Shown here: one piece after another, positions 33,946 to 42,716 of the stretch
Numbering within the stretch: the stretch's first letter is position 1
Layout of the letters: every line of letters begins with the position of its first letter
Made by a program: the position numbers and the translations under genes
The notes under the pieces: generated by a model
The model's input: the letters and a program-made list of their open reading frames with translations, nothing else
Database searches by the model: none
What the model was told of the DNA's origin: nothing
NCBI RefSeq assembly: GCF_007176755.1
Contig: NZ_BJTV01000008.1
Coordinates: forward strand, 248,001 to 312,000
Source of the DNA: Streptomyces sp. 1-11
Lineage (GTDB): Bacteria > Actinomycetota > Actinomycetes > Streptomycetales > Streptomycetaceae
Direction: 5' to 3'
DNA: 64,000 nucleotides

Positions 33946-34373
33946 CGGTGCGCACTCTCCTTTATCTCGGCCACGTCGGCCTTCACGTTCTCGATCGTCG
34001 CCTCGGGCGCGGGCGGCGCGGCCTCGGCGAACTTCTTCTTCCCGGTCAACGCCATCACCCCGGCGACCACCGCGAGGACCACGGTCACGATGAGACCCGC
34101 GGCCCACACCGGCAGCGCCACCGCCAGTGCGGCGATCACCGTGCTCACCAGGGCCTGAAGCATCAGGAACCCGACCAGGCCGGCGCCGCCGAACAGCCCG
34201 CCGCCCTTGCCGTACTTCTTGCCCTTCTCCTTCATCTCCGCCTGCGCCAGGCGCAGTTCACCGCGCACCAGTTCCGTCAACTGCTGCGAGGCGCGCTGCA
34301 CCAGCTCGCCCACGGGTTCCTGCCCCGCCGTCTCATGGCCGAGGCCCTGACGCGGCTGCGTACTGGACGACAT
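33942..34373 (-). CDS. DUF1469 (holin-like superfamily) membrane protein
   Basis: A 143-aa protein from MSSSTQPRQG at 34373. An N-terminal amphipathic helix (ELVQRASQQLTELVRGELRLAQAEMKEKGKKYG) precedes two long membrane helices (GFLMLQALVSTVIAALAVAL and AAGLIVTVVLAVVAGVMAL). This is the Phage_holin_3_6/DUF1469 family; despite the name it is a housekeeping membrane protein in actinomycetes. First gene of the three-gene operon. Confidence 0.85.
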   Translation of the reverse strand: MSSSTQPRQGLGHETAGQEPVGELVQRASQQLTELVRGELRLAQAEMKEKGKKYGKGGGLFGGAGLVGFLMLQALVSTVIAALAVALPVWAAGLIVTVVLAVVAGVMALTGKKKFAEAAPPAPEATIENVKADVAEIKESAHR

Positions 34374-34462
34374 GGGGATCACCTCCTCCGTACCGACTCC
34401 GTCCTGCGGGAAGCGCGCCTCGGCGCCCCCGGTGAACGCGCGGGTACCCCGAACAGACCAGT

Positions 34463-35041
34463 TCAGGACACCCAATTCGCCCGCTGCCTGCGTACGAGCC
34501 ACGCGGCGGCCAGCCCGATCACGGCCCCGGCGGCGACGTCACTGGGGTAGTGGGCGCCGCTCTGCACGCGCTCCACCGACACCAGGGCGGCCGGCACCGC
34601 GCACAGCACGCCCGCCGCGGGCCACGCCGGCAGCACCGCGGCCGTGAACGCCGTGGCGGCCGCGGTGTGTCCGGAGGGGAACGAGGAGGAGTCGGGCCGG
34701 TCCTCCACCTCGTCGTGCGGTATCCATTCCTTCGGCGGCCGGGGCCGGTCCGCCAGTCGCTTGCACAACCCGTTGGCGGCCAACTGCGCCACGCCCAGCG
34801 CCACCAGGCCCGCCCCGGCGGCGCGACGCCCGCGCCGGCCTCCCGCCGCGGCCATGACCACCGCCGCGCCACACCACAGCTTGGTGCTCTGCGCGCACTC
34901 CTCCACCGCCGACAGCGTCCGGTGCACGCCCGGTGTGGCGCACGCCGCAATCCGCCGGGTCAGACGCCGATCCGTCTCACGCAACCCCGCAAACAGCATC
35001 ATGAACAGCAGGTATCCCGGGCTCAGCCACTCCATGCGCAC
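34463..35041 (-). CDS. PAP2 family phosphatase
   Basis: A 192-aa membrane protein with the three PAP2 motifs: KRLADRPRPP, SSSFPSGHTAAATAF and SVERVQSGAHYPSDVAAGA, holding the catalytic His residues. About four to five helices. Such enzymes dephosphorylate lipid phosphates such as phosphatidate or undecaprenyl pyrophosphate at the membrane. The stop lies 89 bp before the DUF1469 start. Confidence 0.87.
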   Translation of the reverse strand: MRMEWLSPGYLLFMMLFAGLRETDRRLTRRIAACATPGVHRTLSAVEECAQSTKLWCGAAVVMAAAGGRRGRRAAGAGLVALGVAQLAANGLCKRLADRPRPPKEWIPHDEVEDRPDSSSFPSGHTAAATAFTAAVLPAWPAAGVLCAVPAALVSVERVQSGAHYPSDVAAGAVIGLAAAWLVRRQRANWVS

Positions 35042-35150
35042 GCCGATCCGGGGACCGGTGGCGGACGATGCCGGGATGAGACGGATCCGACACCGGGGTA
35101 TCCGGCGTCACCTATGACCGACGCGGGTATACGCGCGAAGGACGAACGGG

Positions 35151-35648
35151 GTGCAGAAGGTGGCCGCGATGGAACCATTGCCGGTGGGCGAGGACGGCAC
35201 CACGCCGGGGAAGTGGACCGTGCAGACCACGGTCGCCCTGGACGGGGACGGCGCGGACATCGCGCAAGCCCGCCATCTGACCGCGGAGTTCCTCACCCGC
35301 GTGCAGACCGAGCACGGGCTGCCCGTCTCGCAGCGCGCCATGGACCTCACCCAACTGGTGGTCAGCGAACTAGTCACCAACGCCCGGAAGTACGCCCCCG
35401 GCCCGGTGCTGCTGGACCTGCGCATCACCGGTGACACGGTCGAGGTCATGGTGTGGGACTCCGATCCCGTGCTGCCCATGGCCAAAGCAGCGGACGCCGG
35501 CCGGGTGGGCCAGCACGGGCTGGAGATCGTCATGGCCGTCGCCCAGGGCTTCGAAGCGCAGCGGGAGCCGGTCGGCAAACGCGTCACCGCGCGCATCGCC
35601 CTGGCCGACGACCCCGGCGGCGCCGTGTCCGGGCGCCCGCCCCAGTAG
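35151..35648 (+). CDS. RsbW-like ATP-binding anti-sigma/regulatory kinase
   Basis: GTG 35151 (8 nt after AAGGA) gives 165 aa; ATG 35169 after AAGG is equally possible. The GHKL ATPase fold shows the N box LVVSELVTNARKYA, G1 VMVWDSDP and G2 VGQHGLEIVMAV. Streptomyces has many such RsbW-like kinases that bind sigma factors or STAS antagonists; the partner is not adjacent. Two GGGTAT motifs at 35095-35101 and 35125-35130 resemble SigB-type -10 elements, but no convincing -35 was assigned. Confidence 0.83.
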   Translation: MQKVAAMEPLPVGEDGTTPGKWTVQTTVALDGDGADIAQARHLTAEFLTRVQTEHGLPVSQRAMDLTQLVVSELVTNARKYAPGPVLLDLRITGDTVEVMVWDSDPVLPMAKAADAGRVGQHGLEIVMAVAQGFEAQREPVGKRVTARIALADDPGGAVSGRPPQ

Positions 35649-35702
35649 CCCGGCTTCGGCGACCGGGGCGGGACTCGGGCGCGGCCCGGCGCCGACCGGC
35701 CG

Positions 35703-36725
35703 TCACAGCCAGCCGTTGCGGCGGAAGACCCGGTACAGCAGCCCTGCGCCGAGCACCATCACGGCGAGCGCGCACGGGTAGCCGTAGCGCCAGTCCAGCT
35801 CCGGCATGTCGGCGAAGTTCATGCCGTAGATGCCGGCGACCGTGGTGGGAACGGCGAAGACCGCCGCCCACGCGCTGATGCGGCGCATGTCGTCGTTCTG
35901 CCAGGTGCCGACCTTCGCGAGATGGGCGTCCAGGACGGAGCCGAGCAGGTCGTCGAGGGCGCGGACTTCGGCGTCGGTGCGGGTGAGGTGGTCGGCGACG
36001 TCACGGAAGTACGGCACGACCTGCGCCGGCCAGCCGTCGCGCGGCTTGGTGAAGGGCTGCACGACCGGAACGAGCGGCTGCACCGCGTCGCGGAACTCCA
36101 CGACTTCGCGTTTGAGCGAGTAGATCTGCTCGGTCAGGTCGTCGCGGGCGGGTGAGAACACGCACCGCTCCAGTTCCGTGAGGTCCGTGCGGACCTGTAC
36201 GGCGGCCTCGGCGTAGGCGTCGACGATTACATCGGTCACCGCGTGCAGTACGCAGACCGGTCCGAGCCGGGCCATCTGCGGCTGCTCCGCGAGCCGGCGC
36301 GCCGCCTCCGCCGTGGGATCGTCCGCACCGTGCCGGACCGTCAGCGCGAAGGACGGGCCGAGGAAGATCATCACCTCGCCGGTCTCCACGTCCGCCGTCC
36401 GCTCGACGAACCACAGCGTCTTCAGGGCGACCGCGAGCACGTCGCCGTAGCGCTCCTGCTTCGGCCGCTGCCGGGCCTGCACCGCGTCCTCGATCGCCAG
36501 CGGATGGAGCTTCAGGTGCTCGCCGAGCTTCTGCAGCTCCTCCTCGCGGGGTTCGTCCATGCGAATCCAGGCGAACTCGTCCGGCTTCAGTACGGCCAGA
36601 CGCTCCAGGGCGCCCTCGCGGTCGCCGTCCGCCCGCCGGCAGTCGATGGTCTCGCTCGCACCGGTCTTCTCCTGGTAGATCACGCACTCCATGCCCACAC
36701 GGGTGCTTCCGCCGGCGCGTTCCAT
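35703..36725 (-). CDS. corA: CorA-type magnesium/divalent cation channel
   Basis: The start at 36725 (MERAGGSTRV, 9 nt after GAGG) gives 340 aa; MECVIYQ at 36692 is an alternative. A large cytoplasmic domain (about 1-275) with HPLAIEDAVQARQRPKQERYGD leads to two C-terminal helices and the selectivity motif YGMNF in TTVAGIYGMNFADMPELDW. CorA pentamers conduct Mg2+ and related ions. Convergent with the anti-sigma kinase gene. Confidence 0.9.
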   Translation of the reverse strand: MERAGGSTRVGMECVIYQEKTGASETIDCRRADGDREGALERLAVLKPDEFAWIRMDEPREEELQKLGEHLKLHPLAIEDAVQARQRPKQERYGDVLAVALKTLWFVERTADVETGEVMIFLGPSFALTVRHGADDPTAEAARRLAEQPQMARLGPVCVLHAVTDVIVDAYAEAAVQVRTDLTELERCVFSPARDDLTEQIYSLKREVVEFRDAVQPLVPVVQPFTKPRDGWPAQVVPYFRDVADHLTRTDAEVRALDDLLGSVLDAHLAKVGTWQNDDMRRISAWAAVFAVPTTVAGIYGMNFADMPELDWRYGYPCALAVMVLGAGLLYRVFRRNGWL

Positions 36726-36817
36726 GCCCCGCGACCTCAGGAAATCACCGCCGGAGGCCGGTTTCCGGCGCAAGATCCTGTTGTGGCCGGGGGCCGGAGT
36801 CGATCAGGCTCGCGGTC

Positions 36818-37864
36818 ATGAGACCTCTTCGGCACACAGCATGGGGCGCCGTCCTCGCAGCGGCCGCGGTCATCGCGCCGGCCGCGCCCGCGTCCGCGGT
36901 CACGACCGACCTCGGCACCCTCCCGGGCGGCACGCAGAGCAGCGCGACCGGCGTCAACAGCGCGGGTCTGACGGTCGGCTGGGCCCGTCTTTCCGCCAAC
37001 GCCACCTATGCCACACGCTGGAACACACAAGGCGCCATCAGCCGGTTGGCCGCCCCTCAGGGAAGCACCGGGAGCGAGGCTCTCGCCGTCAACGACGCCG
37101 GCGTGATCGTCGGCGACGCGACCGGCTCCAGCGGCCAGGAACCGGTGCGCTGGAACGCCGACGGCACGGTCACCCGCCTGGCTGCGCCACCGGGTGGCAA
37201 GGGCGGCGTGGCGCAGGCCGTCAGCGGCAACGGATTCGTCGCCGGTCTGACCTACGACGCGACCAGCGGCCTCAGACGGGCCGCGCGCTGGAATCCCGAC
37301 GGCAGCGCCACGGCCCTGCCCTCGCTCCCCGGCGACAGACAGGCCTGGGCCCTGGGCGTCAACAGCTCCGGGGTGGCCGTCGGCGTCTCCCTCAGCTCCG
37401 GCCTCCGGCTGCGTCCGGTGCGGTGGAACCCGGACGGCACGGCGCAGGAACTGCCCGTGCTGCCCGGCGGCACCGCGGGCCGGGCCAACGGCCTCAACGA
37501 CAACGGTGAGATCGTCGGCATGTCCGGTGTCAGCACCGCGATGGGGCCGAGGCAACTGGTCCCGGTCCGCTGGAAGGCCGACGGCACGGTCAGCGCGCTC
37601 CCGGCACTCGGCGGCGACGACGGTGGCGAGGCCACCGCCGTCAGCGGTCTCGGGGTCGTCGTCGGCGAGTCCACCAAGGGCGGACTCAACCCGCGTGCCG
37701 TGCGGTGGAGTTCGGACGGCGTCGCGACGGATCTCGGGGTGCCGGCCGGCGGCGGGAACGCGTGCGTTCCGGCCTCGGTCAACGTGAGCGGCACCACCGT
37801 CGGGGAGTGCGGCGTCAACGACCCAGCGGACGCCACGCTGTTCCACGCGGTGCGCTGGAACTGA
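36818..37864 (+). CDS. Secreted HAF-repeat beta-propeller protein
   Basis: A 348-aa protein with a signal peptide (MRPLRHTAWGAVLA..., cleavage after APASA). The mature protein is built of about seven ~45-residue repeats, each with a GVNSAGLTVG-like turn and an RWNxDGT strand, the HAF-repeat pattern. No catalytic motif; probably an extracellular propeller of unknown function. It is divergent from corA across 92 bp. Confidence 0.8.
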   Translation: MRPLRHTAWGAVLAAAAVIAPAAPASAVTTDLGTLPGGTQSSATGVNSAGLTVGWARLSANATYATRWNTQGAISRLAAPQGSTGSEALAVNDAGVIVGDATGSSGQEPVRWNADGTVTRLAAPPGGKGGVAQAVSGNGFVAGLTYDATSGLRRAARWNPDGSATALPSLPGDRQAWALGVNSSGVAVGVSLSSGLRLRPVRWNPDGTAQELPVLPGGTAGRANGLNDNGEIVGMSGVSTAMGPRQLVPVRWKADGTVSALPALGGDDGGEATAVSGLGVVVGESTKGGLNPRAVRWSSDGVATDLGVPAGGGNACVPASVNVSGTTVGECGVNDPADATLFHAVRWN

Positions 37865-37983
37865 CGGCCGGTCGAGGCGCACCGCCCGGGCCGGGCCGAC
37901 CCGAGCGGAGCACGGCCGCCGATGTCTCGCCGGGCGGTGCACCGGCCGCCGAGGCGGACGGGCCTGGTGTTGAATGTGGCTCC

Positions 37984-38904
37984 ATGGACGGAAGCGGGCG
38001 TGCGGCGAGCCGGACGGCGGTACTGGTCTGCCAGGGGCGGGCGGCCGCTGACGGGAGGACGGCCACGGACCGGTTCGCGGATCCGGTCGCGGTCGGGCTG
38101 CTGCGCGCCGCGGAGCGCGCGCCCGTGGAGGAGGTACGCGCGAACACGCCACCGGAGGGCCGGCGGGAGCGCCTCGTGTACGAGAGCGTGCGGGCGTGCG
38201 CCGAGGTCGTCGTGCCGCGGACGGCCGCCATCGACGCGGCCCTGCGCGCCCACATGACCGGCCAGCTGGTCATCCTCGGCGCCGGCCTGGACACGCGCGC
38301 GTGGCGGCTGCCGGACCTCGCGCGCACGGATGTCTGGGAAGTCGACCATCCGGCTTCCCAGCAGGACAAGCGTGCCCGCCTCGCCGAGGCCGCCGCGGCG
38401 CTCGCCGGGCCGGCTGAGGACGGCCGGGTACCGGACTCCGGGCTCCCGGCCGTCGCCCGTTCCGTGCGGTTCACGCCGGTCGACCTCGCCGTCGACGACC
38501 TCGGCGCCGCGCTGGACGCCGCCGGACACGATCCGTCCGCGCCGACCACCTGGCTGTGGGAGGGGGTCGTCCCGTACCTGACGCGCGCAGAGGTGCGTGC
38601 CACGGTGGCCGCGCTCGCCGCCCGGACGGCCGCGGGCAGCTCACTCGTCGTCAACTACCAGGCGCCGTCGGCGAAGGCGGCCGCGGGGCGGCTGCTTGCG
38701 CGCGTGCTGGGTGCTTCCGTCACGGCGGGCGAGCCGTGGCGCTCGCTGTGGCGGCCGCGGCCGATGGCCGCGCTGCTCGCGGAGCACGGCCTGCGCGTGG
38801 TGTCGGACGACGACCTCCTGACCCTCGCACACGCCCTCGGCGGCCCGGTACGCGGGCGGGCGTCCCTGCGGTCGGGCCGCGTGGCCGTCGCGGAGAGCCG
38901 CTGA
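37984..38904 (+). CDS. SAM-dependent methyltransferase, leucine-carboxyl-methyltransferase-like family
   Basis: A 306-aa protein from ATG 37984 (MDGSGRAASRTAVLV). The SAM site is LVILGAGLDTRAWRL, followed by VWEVDHPASQQDKR, the pattern of the Ppm1/LCMT (SAM-dependent O-methyltransferase, TIGR00027-like) family in actinomycetes; WLWEGVVPYL is also diagnostic. The substrate is probably a carboxylic acid or small metabolite. The ribosome site before the ATG is weak. Confidence 0.83.
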   Translation: MDGSGRAASRTAVLVCQGRAAADGRTATDRFADPVAVGLLRAAERAPVEEVRANTPPEGRRERLVYESVRACAEVVVPRTAAIDAALRAHMTGQLVILGAGLDTRAWRLPDLARTDVWEVDHPASQQDKRARLAEAAAALAGPAEDGRVPDSGLPAVARSVRFTPVDLAVDDLGAALDAAGHDPSAPTTWLWEGVVPYLTRAEVRATVAALAARTAAGSSLVVNYQAPSAKAAAGRLLARVLGASVTAGEPWRSLWRPRPMAALLAEHGLRVVSDDDLLTLAHALGGPVRGRASLRSGRVAVAESR

Positions 38905-38974
38905 CCGGGCCGCCGTCGCGGGAAGCCGCTGACCGGGCCCTCGGGTCCGACGTGCACGCGCGCGTGCGGGCGGG

Positions 38975-39589
38975 TCAGACGGCGAGCCCGTCCAGCAGGA
39001 GCCGGAGCCCGGCGAGGAACTCCTGGTCGGCGTCCACGTGCCGGGCGGTGCGGGCGGTCGCGCTCATGTGGGGGAAGTCGCCGGCCGGCAGCCGGGTGAT
39101 CGCCGCGGTTCCCGGTCCGGCCAGCGGGCCGAGGTGTTCGAGCTGGATGGCCCCGATGAGGTAGGCGAGCAGGGCGCGCAGGGCGATCACGCGCCGCTCG
39201 CCGTCGATCCCGGCCGCCGTCAGGACGGCGAGCACGGTCTCCGCCCAGCGCAGCACGGCGGGGGAGTGGTGCCGGTGGACCACGGTGAGCGGGACGGCCT
39301 CCGGGTGGGCGCTCACGGTGTCGCGCATGCGTCGTGCCATGACCTCGACCTGGTCACGCCATGACGCGCCGGGGTCGGGCGGTCCGGTGTCCACCTCGCC
39401 CAGCACGCGTTCGACGACGAGCCGTTCGAGTTCCTCGCGGTCCCGCACGTACCGGTAGAGCCCCATCGTGCTCGTGCCGAGCTCCTGGGAGACGGCGCGC
39501 ATGGACAGCGAGGCCAGCCCGTCGCGGTCGATGACGGCGAGGGCGGCCGAGGCGATCTGGTGTGCGGTGAGGGAACGCGGTCGTGGCAT
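38975..39589 (-). CDS. TetR family regulator
   Basis: A 204-aa protein with the helix-turn-helix in TAHQIASAALAVIDRDGLASLSMRAVSQELGTSTMGLYRYVRDR (span ~8-52) and a TetR_C-like domain with HHSPAVLRWAETVLAVL and AYLIGAIQLEHL. Divergent from the peroxiredoxin-like gene, with twin palindromes between the two starts, so it most likely represses both. Confidence 0.87.
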   Translation of the reverse strand: MPRPRSLTAHQIASAALAVIDRDGLASLSMRAVSQELGTSTMGLYRYVRDREELERLVVERVLGEVDTGPPDPGASWRDQVEVMARRMRDTVSAHPEAVPLTVVHRHHSPAVLRWAETVLAVLTAAGIDGERRVIALRALLAYLIGAIQLEHLGPLAGPGTAAITRLPAGDFPHMSATARTARHVDADQEFLAGLRLLLDGLAV

Positions 39590-39594
39590 GACGG

Positions 39595-39643
39595 TTGACA
39601 GCGTACGGCATACGCCTACGCTGGTTGGCGTACGTCGTACGCC
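39595..39643 (+). promoter_or_regulatory. Promoter with twin TetR operators
   Basis: TTGACA at 39595-39600 and TACGCT at 39617-39622 (16-bp spacer) form a good vegetative promoter for the peroxiredoxin-like gene. The spacer is filled by GCGTACGGCATACGCC (39601-39616). A second copy, the perfect palindrome GGCGTACGTCGTACGCC (39627-39643), lies over the expected transcription start. Binding there would block RNA polymerase. Confidence 0.75.
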
Positions 39644-39657
39644 TACGGAGAAGAGGC

Positions 39658-40269
39658 ATGCGCATGGTCCGGAGCCCGGGTAAGCCCCAAGTCGTCGTCG
39701 AGCGGCGCGAGCTCACCGCCGTCTCGGGCGAGCGGGTCACCCTTCCCGACCCCGATCGGCTGATCCACCTGCAGTTCCGGCGCTTCGCCGGCTGCCCGGT
39801 CTGCAACCTGCACCTGCGGACGGTGGTGCTGCGGCACCGGGAGATCGAGGCCGCCGGTGTGCGGGAAGTGGTGGTGTTCCACTCGCCGGCCGAAGAACTG
39901 GCGCCGCACGCGTCGGACCTGCCGTTCGCGGTGGTCGCCGACCCGGACCGGCGGCTCTACACGGAGTTCGGCGTGGAGCGGGCGCCGCGCGCGCTGCTGG
40001 ACCCGCGGGTGTGGCTGCCCATCGTGCGGGCAGTCGTCAGCGGCGCCTGGAACGTCGTGCGCGGACGGGAGCGGCTGCCCTCCACCAGCCCGCACGGCGG
40101 CCGGCTCGGGCTCCCGGGCGACTTCCTCATCGCACCCGACGGCCGGGTGCTCGCGTCCAAGTACGGCGAGCACGCCTACGACCAGTGGCCGGTCGACGAA
40201 CTGCTGCGACTGGCGGCCGGTGCGGACGCCCCGGCGGCCGCCGAGCGGCCGCCGGGGTCCGGCCGCTGA
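39658..40269 (+). CDS. Peroxiredoxin-like (AhpC/TSA family 2) protein
   Basis: ATG 39658 (or 39664) after GGAGAAGAGG gives 203 aa. The thioredoxin-like fold has the CxxC motif FRRFAGCPVCNLHLRT, then EVVVFHSPAEEL and LPGDFLIAPDGRVLA. This matches the peroxiredoxin-like family 2 proteins. It would reduce peroxides or disulfides in the cytoplasm. Controlled by the divergent TetR through twin operators. Confidence 0.8.
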   Translation: MRMVRSPGKPQVVVERRELTAVSGERVTLPDPDRLIHLQFRRFAGCPVCNLHLRTVVLRHREIEAAGVREVVVFHSPAEELAPHASDLPFAVVADPDRRLYTEFGVERAPRALLDPRVWLPIVRAVVSGAWNVVRGRERLPSTSPHGGRLGLPGDFLIAPDGRVLASKYGEHAYDQWPVDELLRLAAGADAPAAAERPPGSGR

Positions 40270-40298
40270 CCACGGCGGGGATCACTCGTGGTGCGTGG

Positions 40299-40868
40299 TC
40301 ACCGGGGTGCCACCCGCATCTGCTCGGCCCCGGCGGGCGCGTCCGGGCGGCGCAGCGCGAACCAGACGCTCTTGCCGGTGGCCGTCCGCACGCTGCCCCA
40401 GGCGTCCGCGAGCAGGTCCAGCAGCTCGGTTCCGCGCCCGCCCTCCGCGTCCGGGCCGGCGGCGTTGCGCACGGGGCCGGCCGGCTCGACGTCCTCCACC
40501 TCGCAGAGCAGCCGGGACTCGCCCAGTCGCAGGTTGAGCCTGAGCGGACCGCGCGTGTGCCGCAGGGCGTTGGTGACGAGTTCGCTGACCAGGAGCTCGG
40601 CGGTGTCGTCGAGACCGGTCACGGCCCAGTCGGCGAGCTGCGCCGTGACCAGCCGCCGGGCTCGGCGCACCGAGGGCGGTTCCTGTTCGAGGGGCCAGGA
40701 GGCGTCCCAGGCGGTGGCGCGTCCGCGGGGTGAGTCCAGCGGACGCACCGGCGCGAGAGCGCGCGACCACAGGGCCCACTGCCGGACGACCCATGCCCTC
40801 GTGACGCCGCGCGAGGAGCGGCTCGCGCGGCGAGCGGCCGCGGAGCGGCCGATGGCCAGGACGGCCAT
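40299..40868 (-). CDS. ATP-binding anti-sigma-type regulatory protein (HATPase_c)
   Basis: The start at 40868 (MAVLAIGRSAAARRAS, 10 nt after AAGGA) gives 189 aa; an upstream in-frame ATG at 40931 lies inside the palindromic region. The C-terminal GHKL domain has LLVSELVTNALRHT, a G1-like CEVEDVEPAGP and GGRGTELLDLLADAWGS. The ~70-residue basic N-terminus is not part of the kinase fold. RsbW-like proteins bind sigma factors or antagonists. Its promoter overlaps the palindromes of the divergent TetR gene. Confidence 0.8.
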   Translation of the reverse strand: MAVLAIGRSAAARRASRSSRGVTRAWVVRQWALWSRALAPVRPLDSPRGRATAWDASWPLEQEPPSVRRARRLVTAQLADWAVTGLDDTAELLVSELVTNALRHTRGPLRLNLRLGESRLLCEVEDVEPAGPVRNAAGPDAEGGRGTELLDLLADAWGSVRTATGKSVWFALRRPDAPAGAEQMRVAPR

Positions 40869-40931
40869 GGGGATCAGTCCTTCCGGAAGCAGGGGCCCAC
40901 CGGTCCGCGCGCTGACGCGCCGGCCGAGCAT

Positions 40932-40998
40932 GTAGCGGTCGCTACACCAAAAATATACATGTAATGGCTGCTACGGTAAAGATAGCTACAAAAGTAGC
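40932..40998. promoter_or_regulatory. Two palindromes between HATPase and TetR genes
   Basis: GTAGCG-GT-CGCTAC (40932-40945) and GCTAC-AAAA-GTAGC (40985-40998) share the GTAGC half-site and flank an AT-rich core (AAAAATATACATGTAAT). They lie between divergent genes, the right one 45 bp before the TetR start, and are likely its operators. Confidence 0.65.
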
Positions 40999-41042
40999 GT
41001 TCCGGGCATATCCGGAACCGCCCCCGCACTCCAGGAGCCGTC

Positions 41043-41651
41043 ATGCCCCGCCCAGCGGATCCGGCGAAGCGACGCGAGCTTCTCGAGCGGGTCCGCGGCT
41101 ATGTGCTGCGCAACGGTCTCCCGGGTCTCTCCCTGCGTCCCCTGGCCCAGGCGCTGGGCACCAGTGACCGCATGCTCCTCTACTACTTCGGCACCAAGGA
41201 GAGGATGCTCGCCGAGGCCCTCGCGGGCTACGAACGCCGCCCCCTCCTGCGCGCCCGCGAACTGCTGGAATCGGCCGGCTCGCCCACCGACCCCCCTGCC
41301 CTGCGCCGTTTCCTGGAAGAGGTGTGGCGGCAGTTCACCGCCCCGGACGTCCGTGCCACGCTGCCTCTCTACCTCGAGATCATGAGTGCCGGTCTGAGAC
41401 ACCCCGACCGCTACGGCTCCGTCATGCGCGACGTCGTCACCGGGTGGACCGCCCTGCTGACGTCCGTCTTCGAGGACCTGGGCATGACCGCGGACCGAGC
41501 GCGCACCCAGGCCACCCTCCTGGCCGACGCCTCCTTCGGCCTGCTGCTGGTGCCCCTGGCGGACGGGCACTGGGACCGTGCCGAGGAGGCCTTCCACGCC
41601 CTCCTCGACAGCCTGGAACCCGGCTGGCACGTGCCACGCGCGGGCGGGTAG
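41043..41651 (+). CDS. TetR family regulator
   Basis: A 202-aa protein whose DNA-binding helices include LLERVRGYVLRNGLPGLSL and LGTSDRMLLYYFGTKERMLA; the C-terminal domain has RFLEEVWRQFTAPDV and LADASFGLLLVPLADGHW. It probably controls itself and the divergent HATPase gene through the paired GTAGC palindromes. Only 4 bp separate its stop from that of the convergent kinase gene. Confidence 0.85.
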   Translation: MPRPADPAKRRELLERVRGYVLRNGLPGLSLRPLAQALGTSDRMLLYYFGTKERMLAEALAGYERRPLLRARELLESAGSPTDPPALRRFLEEVWRQFTAPDVRATLPLYLEIMSAGLRHPDRYGSVMRDVVTGWTALLTSVFEDLGMTADRARTQATLLADASFGLLLVPLADGHWDRAEEAFHALLDSLEPGWHVPRAGG

Positions 41652-41655
41652 GCGC

Positions 41656-42600
41656 TCATGCCGGGGGAGTGGGCGCGGCGGCCGCGGCGCCGGGTCCGGC
41701 CTGCGGGGCGGGCCGGGCTCCGGGTCCGGTCCGCTCGACCGGCGTCGGCCAGCCGTGGCCGAAGGCCGCCTCCACGAAGCACTGGCGGTACGCCTCCTCC
41801 GCGCCCCGCCGCAACGCGTCCCGCAGGGCCGCCGGGGCCGGTGCGACGCGCCGGGACCATCCGGCGCCCAGCAGCGACACGGCGAACCCGGTGAGGAAGG
41901 CGTCGCCGCAGCCCATCGTGTCGGAGAGGGACCCGGGGGCGGCGGTGCGGGCCGGTGCTACGGCCGTGGTCCGGCCGTCGTGGACGATCGCCCCGTGGAG
42001 GCCGCGGGTGGCCAGCGCCAGGCCGGCTCCCCGGCGCACCGCCTCGGCGAGCAGGGCGCGGGTGGCGGCCTCGTCCAGGTGCGAGCACGACAGCAGCGCC
42101 AGGTCCACGTGCGGGCAGACCTGGTCGAGATAGGCGGGCGTGCGGAACTCCTCCTCGTCGGAGAAGTCGAAGCTGACCAGCGGACCCGCCCCGGCCAGCC
42201 GCGGCAGGCCGGCCTCGGTGCCCGAGTAGACGCTGGAGTGCACCAGGCTGAAGGACGCGGCGTACGCGAGCAGCGAGGGGGTGAGGGGGAGAGGCCGGCG
42301 GACGGCTTCGCCGCCGGGCTCGTAGCCGAGGAAGACCCGGTCGCCGTCCCGCACGTGCAAGGTGGACACCGACGTCGCGCCGGGCCGCACGACGCTGTGG
42401 TCCGTGCCGACGCCCTGTGCCGCCACGGCCGCGCGCAGCCTGGTGCCGAGGTCGTCGTCGCCGAACACCCCCGCGTAGGCGGCGTCCAGGCCGAGCCGGC
42501 GGGCGTAGACGGCGACGTTGACGCAGTTGCCGCCGGGGTAGTCGGTGCCGCGGTCCACGAAGCGGTCGACGGTGTTGTCGCCGAGGCCGAGGACGTTCAT
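41656..42600 (-). CDS. PfkB family sugar kinase, FrlD (fructoselysine 6-kinase)-like
   Basis: The start at 42600 (MNVLGLGDNTVDRF, after GGAG) gives 314 aa. PfkB signature 1 is YPGGNCVNVAVYARRLGL...GVFGDDDLG; signature 2 is DTMGCGDAFLTGFAVSLL, with GCGD instead of the usual GAGD, keeping the catalytic Asp. The N-terminus resembles FrlD, which phosphorylates fructoselysine at O6. Placed directly after an FrlB-like deglycase, it likely phosphorylates an imported fructosamine. Exact Amadori substrate unknown. Confidence 0.77.
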   Translation of the reverse strand: MNVLGLGDNTVDRFVDRGTDYPGGNCVNVAVYARRLGLDAAYAGVFGDDDLGTRLRAAVAAQGVGTDHSVVRPGATSVSTLHVRDGDRVFLGYEPGGEAVRRPLPLTPSLLAYAASFSLVHSSVYSGTEAGLPRLAGAGPLVSFDFSDEEEFRTPAYLDQVCPHVDLALLSCSHLDEAATRALLAEAVRRGAGLALATRGLHGAIVHDGRTTAVAPARTAAPGSLSDTMGCGDAFLTGFAVSLLGAGWSRRVAPAPAALRDALRRGAEEAYRQCFVEAAFGHGWPTPVERTGPGARPAPQAGPGAAAAAPTPPA

Positions 42601-42716
42601 CAGGGTCTCCCGAGGCGCGGGCGCGGTGCGCGGGGACACGGCGCCCGCCGAGGGCGCGCCGGTGCCGGGGCACCGGCGCGCGGGGCGGATGGACGAGGGG
42701 GAACCGGTCGGAGGGC

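Noticed and set aside
33942-34373. Holin-type family name as a sign of prophage
   Set aside because: DUF1469 with DUF3618 and DUF4235 is a normal actinomycete operon; no phage structural, lysin or integrase gene is near.
35095-35130. SigB-type promoter for the RsbW-like gene
   Set aside because: Two GGGTAT -10-like hexamers exist but no GTTT-type -35 at the right spacing could be fixed.
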